Shown: positions 50,208 through 59,164 of the stretch, one piece after another | How the letters are laid out: every line of letters starts with the position of its first letter | Position numbering within the stretch: the first letter of the stretch is position 1 | Assembly (NCBI RefSeq): GCF_050529585.1 | Contig: NZ_CP172882.1 | Span: 2,914,001 to 2,978,000 of the forward strand | Reading direction: 5' to 3' | From: Enterococcus_D sp050529585 | GTDB lineage: Bacteria > Bacillota > Bacilli > Lactobacillales > Enterococcaceae | DNA length: 64,000 nt | Notes under the pieces: model-generated | What the model was told of the DNA's origin: nothing | Seen by the model: only the letters and a program-made list of their open reading frames with translations | The model's database searches: none | Program-made: the position numbers and the translations under genes

Positions 50208-51464
50208 CTAGTCTGCAACTTGCTCAAGTACCTCATCACCTATGATCACCGTTTGTATTGTCTCAAGATCATTATAGTAGGTGATATACGTAGTGTCAGT
50301 TGAACCTTGTGAATTAGACTGATCTAAGATTGCTAGTTTTTTTTGGTTGCCTTTAGTGTCTTGTGCGATAATCGTTGTCCCCTTTAGCCTCTGTGTATTC
50401 GAAGAGTCTATACGAATCGACAATGGAGAAACAGAGATGGATACCATACCGTCTGTACTCTCAAACACTTTCATCGGTAACGGTTCCGCAACACCTACAT
50501 CAAAAATCCAATCCGCAGAAACACTATCTGTAAACATATCTCCAGAGATGGTGATTTCATCTATTGCATCCGAATTTTTCACATCAGCAAAGACAAATTC
50601 TTTGCGATACGATTTAGTGGCTCCATGATAATAGTCAAATAGATAGGACATAGAAAATGGATGCATTGTTTGTTGATCCCTTCCAACAGAAACCACAAGG
50701 TTGTCGATTGATTTATGCAGGCTTTGCAATTGAATATGGAATTGATCCTGAATCACGCCAAAACTATCAATAGCTACCGAAGGCGTCACACTTGATGCAA
50801 GTGTCTGGTGTGCCCCATCAAGAATCATCAACTGATCAATGGCTTCCTCAACCCCCGTACTCCTCACAATAGATTGTCTGGAAATCTGTTCATATCGATT
50901 GGTTGCTAAATCTTGAATACTACTCATCTTTATTTGTTCATTGATAGTTATCGGGGTCGTTTGCAACTCATTGATTTTTAAAGCTGATAATTTATCAGGG
51001 CTGATCAATACAAAATATTGTTTGGTTTGTTCCTCTTCCGGTGTGATCTCTCTTACCATGGAAACGCCTGGAATGCTTTCAGAATCGATACCAACCGACT
51101 GATCTGCCCCATCAACCGATACCACGCTGTAATACAAACCATTGTCTTGAAAATAATGATGCAGTCGTATCGTTATTCCTTTTTTTGTAACGCTGCTTTC
51201 TTCTTTTGTCGTCAGTAATGTACTAAAATTGGCGCCAAAATAATCATCAATGATCTTAGATAAATATGGAAAAGATGTAAAACCAACTAGAACAAACATA
51301 AAGAGCAATACAAGGAGCACTGATCCTACTTTATTTGAACCTTCAGATTTAGGATGCGGTGATTTAGACATAACGGTACGATAGATACGCTGTTCATCGA
51401 TTGCATCAAGTAATCCTTCTTCATGTAAGAATGTATCGATTTTCTGATTGTCATTTTTCATCAT
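50208..51464 (-). CDS. Membrane-bound anti-sigma factor (DUF4179-like)
   Basis: 418 residues. A cytoplasmic N-terminus of about 45 residues (QKIDTFLHEEGLLDAIDEQR), one membrane helix at about 46-68 (VGSVLLVLLFMFVLVGFTSF), and a large extracellular domain of about 340 residues with sequences such as ITIRLHHYFQDNGLYYSVVSVDG, recalling DUF4179. Tandem ATGs follow AAGGAGGGCGGG. It overlaps the sigma-factor gene by 14 bp. It should hold the ECF sigma factor at the membrane until an envelope signal frees it. Confidence 0.82.
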   Translation of the reverse strand: MMKNDNQKIDTFLHEEGLLDAIDEQRIYRTVMSKSPHPKSEGSNKVGSVLLVLLFMFVLVGFTSFPYLSKIIDDYFGANFSTLLTTKEESSVTKKGITIRLHHYFQDNGLYYSVVSVDGADQSVGIDSESIPGVSMVREITPEEEQTKQYFVLISPDKLSALKINELQTTPITINEQIKMSSIQDLATNRYEQISRQSIVRSTGVEEAIDQLMILDGAHQTLASSVTPSVAIDSFGVIQDQFHIQLQSLHKSIDNLVVSVGRDQQTMHPFSMSYLFDYYHGATKSYRKEFVFADVKNSDAIDEITISGDMFTDSVSADWIFDVGVAEPLPMKVFESTDGMVSISVSPLSIRIDSSNTQRLKGTTIIAQDTKGNQKKLAILDQSNSQGSTDTTYITYYNDLETIQTVIIGDEVLEQVAD

Positions 51465-52005
51465 GCATCCCGCCCTCCTTGATCATATCTTTCAAGCGTT
51501 TTTTATAATAGAAAAGGATATTATTTATTTCTTTTAGTGGTATACCGGTGGCTTTGTGAATGTCTTTCGGTTTTTGATTCAGAATCAATCTCCTCACCAT
51601 AATCTCTCTGACTTTATCAGGCAAAGCGATAAACATATCCAGATAATCATCATCAAACCAGTTAGGTATTTGTTTAGGTTGATATAGACTAGCTAAAGAA
51701 GCCATTAGCTTCTGTTCTTGATTGCTTTTCACTATTTTATTTTTTGACAAACTGATAACTTTCCAAGACAGATAGGTCTTTAAAGATGCTCTTTCAGGAT
51801 TGTATTTCTCCGGATAGCGCCAGAGAAATACAAATGTATCTTGTACCACTTCTTCAATTTCTTGTACTCTTTGTGCAGACTGCTTGGTAATCACTGTCGC
51901 GGCTACAGCATATAGGTAGTGTGAATAGGCATCAATGATTTCTTTTAGCGTGTCGCTGTTTTGTTGCATCAATCTGTCTTTCAAACATACATCGTTTTCA
52001 TTCAT
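51451..52005 (-). CDS. ECF-type sigma-70 family factor
   Basis: 184 residues with sigma region 2 (LYAVAATVITKQSAQRVQEIEEVVQDTFVFLWRYPEKYNPERASL) and region 4 (LPDKVREIMVRRLILNQKPKDIHKATGIPLKEINNILFYYKKRLK). The ATG at 52005 abuts GAGGG, an unusually short spacing; AAAGGGG lies further upstream, so initiation may be weak. It is co-transcribed with its presumed anti-sigma factor. Regulon unknown, probably envelope stress. Confidence 0.9.
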   Translation of the reverse strand: MNENDVCLKDRLMQQNSDTLKEIIDAYSHYLYAVAATVITKQSAQRVQEIEEVVQDTFVFLWRYPEKYNPERASLKTYLSWKVISLSKNKIVKSNQEQKLMASLASLYQPKQIPNWFDDDYLDMFIALPDKVREIMVRRLILNQKPKDIHKATGIPLKEINNILFYYKKRLKDMIKEGGMHDEK

Positions 52006-52124
52006 CCCTCACATTTTTCCCCTTTATATTTATATACAAGACAAAAACCTAAAAATACTTAATTCGATCAAAAAAATCTATTATGTACTGATACACTCAG
52101 ACATGGCAGGATACTCAGACAACT

Positions 52125-52160
52125 AAAAAAACCGAAACAGATACTTACTTTTTGTTTCGG
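52125..52160 (-). terminator. Terminator of the PTS/M24 operon
   Basis: CCGAAACA (52132-52139) pairs with TGTTTCGG (52153-52160); on the minus strand a T7 run follows (52125-52131). Confidence 0.88.
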
Positions 52161-52206
52161 CTCAATACTTTTATGACAGATTATACTCAGTAACTACTCT
52201 TTATAC

Positions 52207-53589
52207 TTATGATTCTTTCACAAACGCTACATCCTTTGCCAAAAAGAATGGCGTATAGAATGCCACTCCACTGGATAAAGGCAAGACTTCATCTGGTAGA
52301 TCAATATTTAGCACGTCACGAATATAGGCTTGGCGCTGGGTGATTCGTTGCCAGAGATTTGGATAGTCTTCCGCCAATTCCTGACGCAGTTTTTCGTCGG
52401 CTAGCGCAATCCCATTTTCACAACTTGTACCTGCGTAGCCAGCAACTGATGGGATGATATCGATTTGCAGCATCATGCCAGATTTTAAGACAATATCTGA
52501 TTCTTTCTTGATTGGAGAAGACATCCATTCTTCATCGGAGGTCAAATGGCCCGGATTCAAATGCCAATGATACGTGGTTTGAGGCAGAACATCTTCTATC
52601 GATGCATATAAAGCTTTGCCTTGCATCCCGATTTTGATATGTTCCAGCCATGTCACTACCGCCTTGTAATAGGGGGCTGCCACTTTTTCGATATACGCTT
52701 TTTGCGCCTCAGGAAGATCTTTCGCTGATGCTGCGCAATACCCGCTGCGACTGGCCAAACCGCCTTTGAATCCTGTGGTGATCGACATTTTGTCGCCTAA
52801 CTTGATTTCTTTGTCCGTAGGGGAAATCACAGCATTCTCAAAACGATCTCCGGTCGCTGCGATCGGAAATACATTCGTCCGTTGGCCGTATTGAACCAAG
52901 TGACTGCCAATGTCCATCTCTGTTTTCCCTACGGCTACTTCGTCAATGGCCCGCAAGACACAATCAGACGCCAAAGATGAGCCAAAGGCATAGTGGGCAA
53001 TCTCATTGGCATTGTTTTGTGCGCGAACACCATAGTCGCTATGAATGAATAGATCGGTCCGATTGCTGACATTCTCTGCTCCAACGATGGCTTCCACCGC
53101 ACTGACGATAAAAGCGGGCAGATCATACAACTTCCGATTGTCTTCAGCAGTCGTAAACAGTTTCCACCCAACAAGACCAACTTTTTTGCCTGTTTCGATT
53201 TTGGCAGTGGCTAACACATCGGTTAGCTTTCGTTCATTGGCCATCGGTTGGTCAGGTAACGAAAAAATAGGGGTGTGGATCAGTTTGGCACTGATTCTTG
53301 TATAGTTGACCATTTTGGTATTTTCGTTGCCAAGTACCAAGAATGCTTCCCCTGATTGATGCAGCACCAGCAAGCTTTCTTCAAAGCGCGTGACGAATCC
53401 CGTCAAATAGGAAAAGTTGCCGCCATGTTCCAAATCGCAATAAATGACTAAGGTGTCTATGTCAGCACTTTGCATGGCTTCAATGACTTTTCCCTTGCGC
53501 TTTGCCATCGTTTCATTAGTTAAATGAACGATTTTTGCTTCATGGTCTTTCTCTGGAGCTGTGACTTTTTTTAAATTGATCGTTGACAT
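52207..53589 (-). CDS. M24-fold (creatinase/prolidase-like) protein lacking most metal ligands
   Basis: 460 residues with creatinase N domain (about 30-185; DTLVIYCDLEHGGNFSYLTGF) and pita-bread C domain (about 195-460). Canonical M24 peptidases bind two metals through D-D-H-E-E. Here the region of both Asp reads SITTGFKGGLASRSGYC, with Thr and Ala/Ser instead; His is kept in NPGHLTSDEEW, the first Glu region is LQIDIIPS, and the last Glu is kept in CENGIALAD. A metal-poor site of this kind is known from creatinase, a C-N hydrolase. It begins 20 bp after the PTS gene, so it may act on the imported compound. Confidence 0.8.
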   Translation of the reverse strand: MSTINLKKVTAPEKDHEAKIVHLTNETMAKRKGKVIEAMQSADIDTLVIYCDLEHGGNFSYLTGFVTRFEESLLVLHQSGEAFLVLGNENTKMVNYTRISAKLIHTPIFSLPDQPMANERKLTDVLATAKIETGKKVGLVGWKLFTTAEDNRKLYDLPAFIVSAVEAIVGAENVSNRTDLFIHSDYGVRAQNNANEIAHYAFGSSLASDCVLRAIDEVAVGKTEMDIGSHLVQYGQRTNVFPIAATGDRFENAVISPTDKEIKLGDKMSITTGFKGGLASRSGYCAASAKDLPEAQKAYIEKVAAPYYKAVVTWLEHIKIGMQGKALYASIEDVLPQTTYHWHLNPGHLTSDEEWMSSPIKKESDIVLKSGMMLQIDIIPSVAGYAGTSCENGIALADEKLRQELAEDYPNLWQRITQRQAYIRDVLNIDLPDEVLPLSSGVAFYTPFFLAKDVAFVKES

Positions 53590-53609
53590 GTTGGCCCTTC
53601 TTTCTCATT

Positions 53610-55232
53610 TCAATTTCGTTTTATTTCCATTTTTAATGAACGCGTCGCATATTCTACTTGTCCACCATAGACAACTTGAAGATTTGTGTCATTAATTTTT
53701 ACAATACCCATTGATCCAGTTTTCTTCAATAGTTTTTCATCAATCAGAGCTGTATCTTTCAAAACTAAGCGTAGGCGTGAGATACAGTTGTCGATTTCTT
53801 GTATATTATCAGCGCCGCCAAGACCTTGCAAGATGAGCTTGCCTAAATCATTCTCGGTGCTCTCTTCTTCCTCATCCTCCAACACGTCATCATTAGAGCG
53901 ACCTGGTGTTTTCACATCAAATTTCTCAATCACATATTTGAAGACGAAGTAATAAGCGACTGCATACACAAGACCTAATGCTACAACTAAATACCATCGC
54001 GTATATGTGCCTTGTAAAATACCAAAGATGGCCAAATCAATAAACCCGCCCCCGGCATTACCTACAGCTACACCGAATAGATTCATCAACATAAAAGATA
54101 AACCTGCCATAAAGGCATGGAAAACCCATAAGATTGGTGAGATAAAGATAAACGCAAATTCAATCGGCTCCGTAATCCCAGTTAAAAAGCATGTCGCTGC
54201 TGCGGCAATCAGCATGCCTTTCACTTTAGGGCGTTGCGCTAGGTAGGATGTTTTATACATAGCATAACATGCTGCCGGCAACCCAAACACCATAAAGGGA
54301 TGTGTTCCTTGGGTTAAGAAGCGAGTGGCATTTCTTAAAATATCCATATCCTTTACTGGTGCTGCTAGTTCTGCATTAAAAATCGATAATGCACCTGATA
54401 CAGTTTCTCCATCAATCATAGCAGTACCACCAATTGGTGTGAAGCGAATCAATTGATTCAATACGTGATGAAGACCCGTTGGAATCAATAACCGTTCTGA
54501 AAACCCATAGAGGAATGTACCAATTACACCTGACTTGCCAATCAATCCGCCCAGAGCATTGATTGCCGTATTAACAAAAGGCCAGATTAAAAATGATGCA
54601 ATTGAAACAAATGGAATAGTCACGACGATCATAATTGGAACAAAACGATTGCCACTAAAGAAACTAAGTGCAGTAGGCAATTGCTTTGTATGATATCGAT
54701 TATGGATCATAGCGGTCCAAAGTCCCGCAATGATACCACCGAACACACCCATTCGATAAGTAAATGTGCCTAAAAGTGTCTCGTACATATTCGATGTTTC
54801 TACTGCTTTGATTTGGCTCAGACCATCAGACATTAATTGATCTACAGTAGTACTCTCAGCTGTAATCCCTTTAAGTTGCAACAAGTAATTGATTACGACA
54901 TGAAATAATATAAATGCAATAACTACAGAAAAAGCGGCAATTTCTTTATCTTCTCGCGACATACCGATTGCAACTGAGATTGCAAAAAGAATTGGCAATA
55001 ATCCAAACATGGTGCCAACAACTGCCTGCACACCACCCACGAACGTTTGAACAACCGTTGCATGTGCAAAACTTTCCCCTACTAAGGTAGGATTTTGTAA
55101 AATAGATACGATTCCTAGTAATAACCCAGAAGCCACGATAATAGATAATGGACCCATAAGTGCCTTCCCTAATTTTTGGATATACGTTCTCAATTTAAAC
55201 ACCTTCTTCTCTTTAGTTGATAGGACTATCAT
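53610..55232 (-). CDS. PTS sugar transporter EIICB, glucose/maltose/glucosamine family
   Basis: About 540 residues: EIIC domain with ten or so helices (KLGKALMGPLSIIVASGLLL; family sites TGITEPIEFAFIF and GLHHVLNQLIRF) and a C-terminal EIIB domain after an acidic linker (DVLEDEEEESTEND) with the phosphorylated cysteine in EIDNCISRLRL. No EIIA is fused; a separate EIIA is encoded at 56244. ATG 55232 lies 3 bases after AAGGAGG, while TTG 55193 is eight bases from AAGAAGG and gives the usual MRTYIQKLGKAL start. The frame open to 55328 crosses the promoter, so those codons are not translated. Sugar unknown. Confidence 0.9.
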   Translation of the reverse strand: MIVLSTKEKKVFKLRTYIQKLGKALMGPLSIIVASGLLLGIVSILQNPTLVGESFAHATVVQTFVGGVQAVVGTMFGLLPILFAISVAIGMSREDKEIAAFSVVIAFILFHVVINYLLQLKGITAESTTVDQLMSDGLSQIKAVETSNMYETLLGTFTYRMGVFGGIIAGLWTAMIHNRYHTKQLPTALSFFSGNRFVPIMIVVTIPFVSIASFLIWPFVNTAINALGGLIGKSGVIGTFLYGFSERLLIPTGLHHVLNQLIRFTPIGGTAMIDGETVSGALSIFNAELAAPVKDMDILRNATRFLTQGTHPFMVFGLPAACYAMYKTSYLAQRPKVKGMLIAAAATCFLTGITEPIEFAFIFISPILWVFHAFMAGLSFMLMNLFGVAVGNAGGGFIDLAIFGILQGTYTRWYLVVALGLVYAVAYYFVFKYVIEKFDVKTPGRSNDDVLEDEEEESTENDLGKLILQGLGGADNIQEIDNCISRLRLVLKDTALIDEKLLKKTGSMGIVKINDTNLQVVYGGQVEYATRSLKMEIKRN

Positions 55233-55253
55233 GTACCTCCTTCGTACAATCGA

Positions 55254-55282
55254 AGTATAGCATCGGTGAAAAGCGCTAACAA
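55254..55282 (-). promoter_or_regulatory. Promoter with overlapping cre site for the PTS/M24 operon
   Basis: On the minus strand TTGTTA (55277-55282) and TATACT (55254-55259) are 17 bp apart. TTGTTAGCGCTTTTCA (55267-55282) matches the extended CcpA consensus WTGNNARCGNWWWWCA at every position and covers the -35, so carbon catabolite repression is expected. Confidence 0.8.
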
Positions 55283-55388
55283 TACCCGTAAAAGGATAAA
55301 ACCCGCGATTCATGACTTGGTTCTTCATTCAAAATGTGAATATAAAATCATAAAAAATACGTACATCATTGTACGCATTTCATTGGAT

Positions 55389-56168
55389 CTATTCTAAAGC
55401 ACTTTGTCTATTATAATTGATATACCCTTCATATAATAAACTTAACGTCAGGTTCAAGGTACAAAATGAAGAATTGTTCAATTCATTCATATCATTGATA
55501 TTGGTGACTTGATAATACAAACTATAGTCAGAAAGATAGGCCAAGTTGTTTTGTCCAAAACGTGTGACTGAAATAAGCTGACTACCTTTCATACGAATCT
55601 TTCTTAACGTATCATCAATAGGATCAACACGACCTGATAATGATACAACAAGCAGCAAATCACAGTCTGTCAAATTTTTCGAAATCAATTCTAACTCATT
55701 TTTTTCAGGAACAATAATGACATAAATGCCCAAATTCCACATGCAACGTGCAAATTCATTCAACATCATTTTTTGACCATATCCCGTAGCATAGGCAAAA
55801 ATCTTATCTGACTTTCTGATTGCCTCATAGATATCTTCCACACTTTTGTCATCCTCAAATAGCTTGATCGTTGCTTGAACGTCTTTGAGCAATATTTCTG
55901 GGAGAAACAAACTACTCGTATCGACTCTTGTTTTTTGCATCCGGGCATATTCTTCTTTCAAATAGTAACGAAACTCGCCATAACCTTTAAACCCAAGTTT
56001 TTTCGTCAATCGAATAATCGTTGAGTCAGATACATTGGCCCGCTTAGCTAATTCAGAAACGGTTTGACTCATACTGATTTCCATATTTTGCATAATAAAA
56101 CGCAATACATACTCATCATTCTCATTTAGTTTATCGTGATACTCGTTTACTAATTGTTCCAAAGTCAT
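55389..56168 (-). CDS. RpiR-family transcriptional regulator (HTH plus SIS domain)
   Basis: 259 residues: HTH_6 domain (TVSELAKRANVSDSTIIRLTKKLGFKGYGEFR) followed by a SIS sugar-phosphate-binding domain (KIFAYATGYGQKMMLNEFAR; LLVVSLSGRVDPIDDTLR). It lies upstream of, and in the same direction as, the PTS gene, which has its own promoter 107 bp away. ATG 56168 follows GGAGG. It probably controls the PTS/M24 operon and senses a phosphosugar. Confidence 0.92.
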   Translation of the reverse strand: MTLEQLVNEYHDKLNENDEYVLRFIMQNMEISMSQTVSELAKRANVSDSTIIRLTKKLGFKGYGEFRYYLKEEYARMQKTRVDTSSLFLPEILLKDVQATIKLFEDDKSVEDIYEAIRKSDKIFAYATGYGQKMMLNEFARCMWNLGIYVIIVPEKNELELISKNLTDCDLLLVVSLSGRVDPIDDTLRKIRMKGSQLISVTRFGQNNLAYLSDYSLYYQVTNINDMNELNNSSFCTLNLTLSLLYEGYINYNRQSALE

Positions 56169-56190
56169 CTTTGCACCTCCAAAATAATAT

Positions 56191-56233
56191 AAAAAAGATT
56201 ATCCTCTTATTTTAATACGAAAGGATAATCTTT
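56191..56233 (-). terminator. Terminator of the M20 hydrolase/EIIA operon
   Basis: AAAGATTATCCT (56194-56205) pairs perfectly with AGGATAATCTTT (56222-56233); T6 follows on the minus strand (56191-56196). Confidence 0.88.
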
Positions 56234-56243
56234 TTAAGTCTTA

Positions 56244-56702
56244 TTATATTTTGAAAAGAATTTCTCCTCCAACAATATCCTTTTCAGTGACATTGAAAGC
56301 TATATTCTTTTCTTCTGGAAAAAGCACCATCACCACATCTGATAGTTTTTCCGCGCGAATTTGATCACAATCAAAAATGATTAGTGGCTCACCCACAAAT
56401 AGCTTATGACCTTCTTCTACAAGCACTTGAAACCCTACTCCTTTTAGTTGAACTGTATCAATGCCAATATGGATCAATACATCTCTTCCTTGCTCACTAG
56501 TTAATGTAAGTGCGTGCTTGGTGGGGAAAATAGATTTGATGACACCAGCAACAGGTGATAACACCCGGGCACTTGTTGGCTCGACTGCAAAACCATTGCC
56601 CATCATACCTTGCGAAAAGACAGGATCTTCTACTTTGCTCAATTCAATCAACTTACCTGATACTGGCGCGACTATTTTTTCTTTTTTACTAAACAGACCC
56701 AT
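56244..56702 (-). CDS. PTS EIIA, glucose (Crr) type
   Basis: 152 residues with the EIIA-Glc signature: PVAGVIKSIFPTKHALTLTSEQGRDVLIHIGIDTVQLKGVGF, where HIGIDTV carries the phosphorylated histidine, and the first His in TKHAL. It is encoded 2 bp behind the M20 hydrolase, in one operon with it, and can serve the EIICB at 53610, which lacks its own EIIA. ATG 56702 follows AGGAGGGG. Confidence 0.94.
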   Translation of the reverse strand: MGLFSKKEKIVAPVSGKLIELSKVEDPVFSQGMMGNGFAVEPTSARVLSPVAGVIKSIFPTKHALTLTSEQGRDVLIHIGIDTVQLKGVGFQVLVEEGHKLFVGEPLIIFDCDQIRAEKLSDVVMVLFPEEKNIAFNVTEKDIVGGEILFKI

Positions 56703-56704
56703 AC

Positions 56705-57973
56705 TTACCCCTCCTGATCCTTCGAAATATCCATTACTAAGTGTAACAGCACATCAGCACCTTTTTTGACAGCATCAAAATCTGTCCACTCATCTGGGTG
56801 ATGGGTAACCCCATTTTTTGATGGAATATAAATCATATTTGTCGATACAAAATCAGTCATCATCATGGCATCATGACCCGTTCCATTGTTAATAATCTGG
56901 TAGCTATACCCCAATTGATGACAAATCTTCTGCATCTTTTCTACATTGCTTTGATTCATGACACTTGGATTCGTTGGATTACTGTAGTTGATGCGCGCCA
57001 TTTCTTCTAGTTCCGTTCGTACGCCCGTTTCTTCTTGAATCAACCTTAATGCATGGATCAGTTTATCTTTTATTTCTTTGGGGGAAATGGTCTTCGTATC
57101 AAAAGTTCTGATCTCAATAACTGCTTCAACAAAATCTGGCACAAACTGATTTGAATTGGGTGTGATCGTAAGTTTACCAACAGTACCGGCAATACCCACC
57201 CCAAGACTTTTCATCCATTCATCTACAAAAAGCACAAACTTAGATGCGGAAACTAAAGCATCTTTTCGTTTCTTCATAGGTGCCGTAGAGTCTTCAGTCT
57301 CACCAAAAAATCGTGCTTTAAATCGACCAATTCCAGGAATAAATTCTATCAGGCCAATGTCCTTTCCCTCTTCTTCCAAGACAGGCCCTTGTTCAATATG
57401 AAGTTCAATAAAATGTTTGATTGTTTTTGGGTCGCGATAAGCGGCCTTCAAGTCAGGTTCGACCCCATAGGCGCGAAGTGCTTCTAATTTTGTTTGCCCG
57501 TGTCGGTTTTTTACGGTTTCTAGTTCACCCATAGTCAAGGTACCAAGCATCGCCCGCGAATTTGATACACCGGTACTTGGACCGAACGTCTCCCCTTCTT
57601 CTGCATTCATCAAAATCAAATCAATCGGATACTCATTTTCAAAATTGATTTCTTCTAAAATGCGCATCGTTTCTAGAGCCGTAACCACGCCGGCTACACC
57701 ATCAAACATACCGCCATGCACCACCGAATCATAGTGTGAACCAATCATAATTGCCGGAGCATCTGCTTTTTTTCCCGCTCGGCGGCCAAATAAAGTGGAA
57801 AATCCATCCTCCCAGATCTCTAACCCCAATTGTTCCATCTGATCAATCAAGTAGTTTCTTGCTTCTCTGTCTTCCTTAGAGTATGCCGAACGGGTAACTC
57901 CTTGACCAGGTGTTGCGTTATATTTCGCTAAATTTTCAATATCGTTTTTGATACGTTCAAAATTTGTTTGCAT
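56705..57973 (-). CDS. M20-family amidohydrolase, hydantoinase/carbamoylase type
   Basis: 422 residues. Binuclear-metal motifs of L-N-carbamoylase, beta-ureidopropionase and allantoate amidohydrolase are intact: GSHYDSVVHGGMFDGVAGV (H and D), LMNAEEGETFGPSTGVSNSRAM (E-E), FIELHIEQGPVLEEEG (His in HIEQG) and NNGTGHDAMMMT near the C-terminus. ATG 57973 has GGAGGAAAG upstream; the 13 preceding codons lack a site. It should hydrolyse an N-carbamoyl or related amide, releasing CO2/NH3 and an amino acid. Co-transcription with a PTS EIIA is unusual and ties C-N hydrolysis to sugar import. Confidence 0.92.
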   Translation of the reverse strand: MQTNFERIKNDIENLAKYNATPGQGVTRSAYSKEDREARNYLIDQMEQLGLEIWEDGFSTLFGRRAGKKADAPAIMIGSHYDSVVHGGMFDGVAGVVTALETMRILEEINFENEYPIDLILMNAEEGETFGPSTGVSNSRAMLGTLTMGELETVKNRHGQTKLEALRAYGVEPDLKAAYRDPKTIKHFIELHIEQGPVLEEEGKDIGLIEFIPGIGRFKARFFGETEDSTAPMKKRKDALVSASKFVLFVDEWMKSLGVGIAGTVGKLTITPNSNQFVPDFVEAVIEIRTFDTKTISPKEIKDKLIHALRLIQEETGVRTELEEMARINYSNPTNPSVMNQSNVEKMQKICHQLGYSYQIINNGTGHDAMMMTDFVSTNMIYIPSKNGVTHHPDEWTDFDAVKKGADVLLHLVMDISKDQEG

Positions 57974-58267
57974 AGTCGCTTTCCTCCGTTTTCTACGAAC
58001 AAATGGTAGCACTCGTAGAAATCAGCGACAATAGTATGGACGAATAATGAACCTATATTCGCAAACTGAATATTACTTCGACCCATGACTTATCAATCAC
58101 AAAGGAGAGACTCCAGAATGGTTGACTAAATAATCTTTGTGGATATCAGAATCTTCATTTGATTAAAGTATATCAACATATATCATAGTAATAAGTAAAA
58201 AATACGATGCCTAACTACTCACTTTTTCATTTTCTTGTTATAATAAACTAAGAAACGAGGAGATGAT
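57974..58267. promoter_or_regulatory. Divergent promoter region between M20 hydrolase and RpiR genes
   Basis: On the plus strand TGTTATAAT (TATAAT at 58239-58244) is a good extended -10 for the RpiR gene, with no clear -35. On the minus strand TTGTCG and TACCAT, spaced 17 bp near 58005-58035, are a weak candidate for the hydrolase. No gene is seen in this gap. Confidence 0.45.
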
Positions 58268-59119
58268 ATGCAGTCAGCAGTACTACTTAAAATAAAATCT
58301 TTAGAATCCAGTTTTACATCTGGTGAATATGACATTAGTAAATTCGTTCTGGAAAATCCTGAATACGTTATTTCAAACAGTATTACCAATTTGGCTAAAC
58401 AAACAAATACTTCGGAAGCTAGTATTAATCGATTTAGCAAAAAAATTGGGTATAAAGGATTCAATAAATTTAAAATAGCTCTTGCCCAGAGTATTACTCA
58501 ATCCGATGATCAAGAAAGTGCTTCTGATGAATCCAATTTGATTGATTATGTTGCCCGTGATTACAAAAAAATGTTAACGAATACATGTGCCATGTTGGAT
58601 ACCCAAGACATTGAAGATGCTGCCTCGATGATTACTTTAAATCGAAAAGTATTTATTTTATCGATTTACAATACATCTTTTGTCAGCAAAGAGTTTGCTT
58701 TTAAATTAAGACAGCTAGGTATGGAAGTAACCACTTTAAATGAGAATCTAGAAACACAACTTGCTATTGAGAATATGAGTAGTGATTCTGTTCTCATTGC
58801 TGTTGTTCCTTCAGTAATTACTAAAGATATCATTCCATTCCTATCTAAGATAAAACAAAAAAATGTTAAATTAATATTGATTTCAAGCAATGATAATCCT
58901 AAGATAAGCGATATGATCGATATCAAATTCATTATTCCTGATCATATGTCCGCTAATAATTCTTTAGTATTAACGAACTCTTTGATGATTTCTTTAGTTT
59001 TTGATATTATTTTTGCAACAATTTTGCGTGATAACCGCGGTTTGCGTCAGCGGAAATTAAGCAGTGATACAATTATCAATTCTTATCAATCTGCTGATTC
59101 TGCTATTTATGAATGGTAA
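58268..59119 (+). CDS. RpiR-family transcriptional regulator (second copy)
   Basis: 283 residues: N-terminal HTH_6 (SITNLAKQTNTSEASINRFSKKIGYKGFNKFKIAL) and SIS domain (KVFILSIYNTSFVSKEFAFKLRQLG; AVVPSVITKDIIPFLSKIKQ), in which the usual S-x-S-G of sugar-phosphate binding is weak (VVPSVITKD). ATG 58268 follows GAGGAGA. It is divergent from the hydrolase/EIIA operon and convergent with the ROK gene, and so likely regulates one of these. Confidence 0.9.
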   Translation: MQSAVLLKIKSLESSFTSGEYDISKFVLENPEYVISNSITNLAKQTNTSEASINRFSKKIGYKGFNKFKIALAQSITQSDDQESASDESNLIDYVARDYKKMLTNTCAMLDTQDIEDAASMITLNRKVFILSIYNTSFVSKEFAFKLRQLGMEVTTLNENLETQLAIENMSSDSVLIAVVPSVITKDIIPFLSKIKQKNVKLILISSNDNPKISDMIDIKFIIPDHMSANNSLVLTNSLMISLVFDIIFATILRDNRGLRQRKLSSDTIINSYQSADSAIYEW

Positions 59120-59120
59120 A

Positions 59121-59162
59121 AAAGCTATTCAATTACTTGTTAAGTAGTAATTGAATAGCTTT
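59121..59162. terminator. Bidirectional terminator between RpiR and ROK genes
   Basis: AAAGCTATTCAATTAC (59121-59136) pairs perfectly over 16 bp with 59147-59162, with A and T flanks. Confidence 0.92.
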
Positions 59163-59164
59163 CT

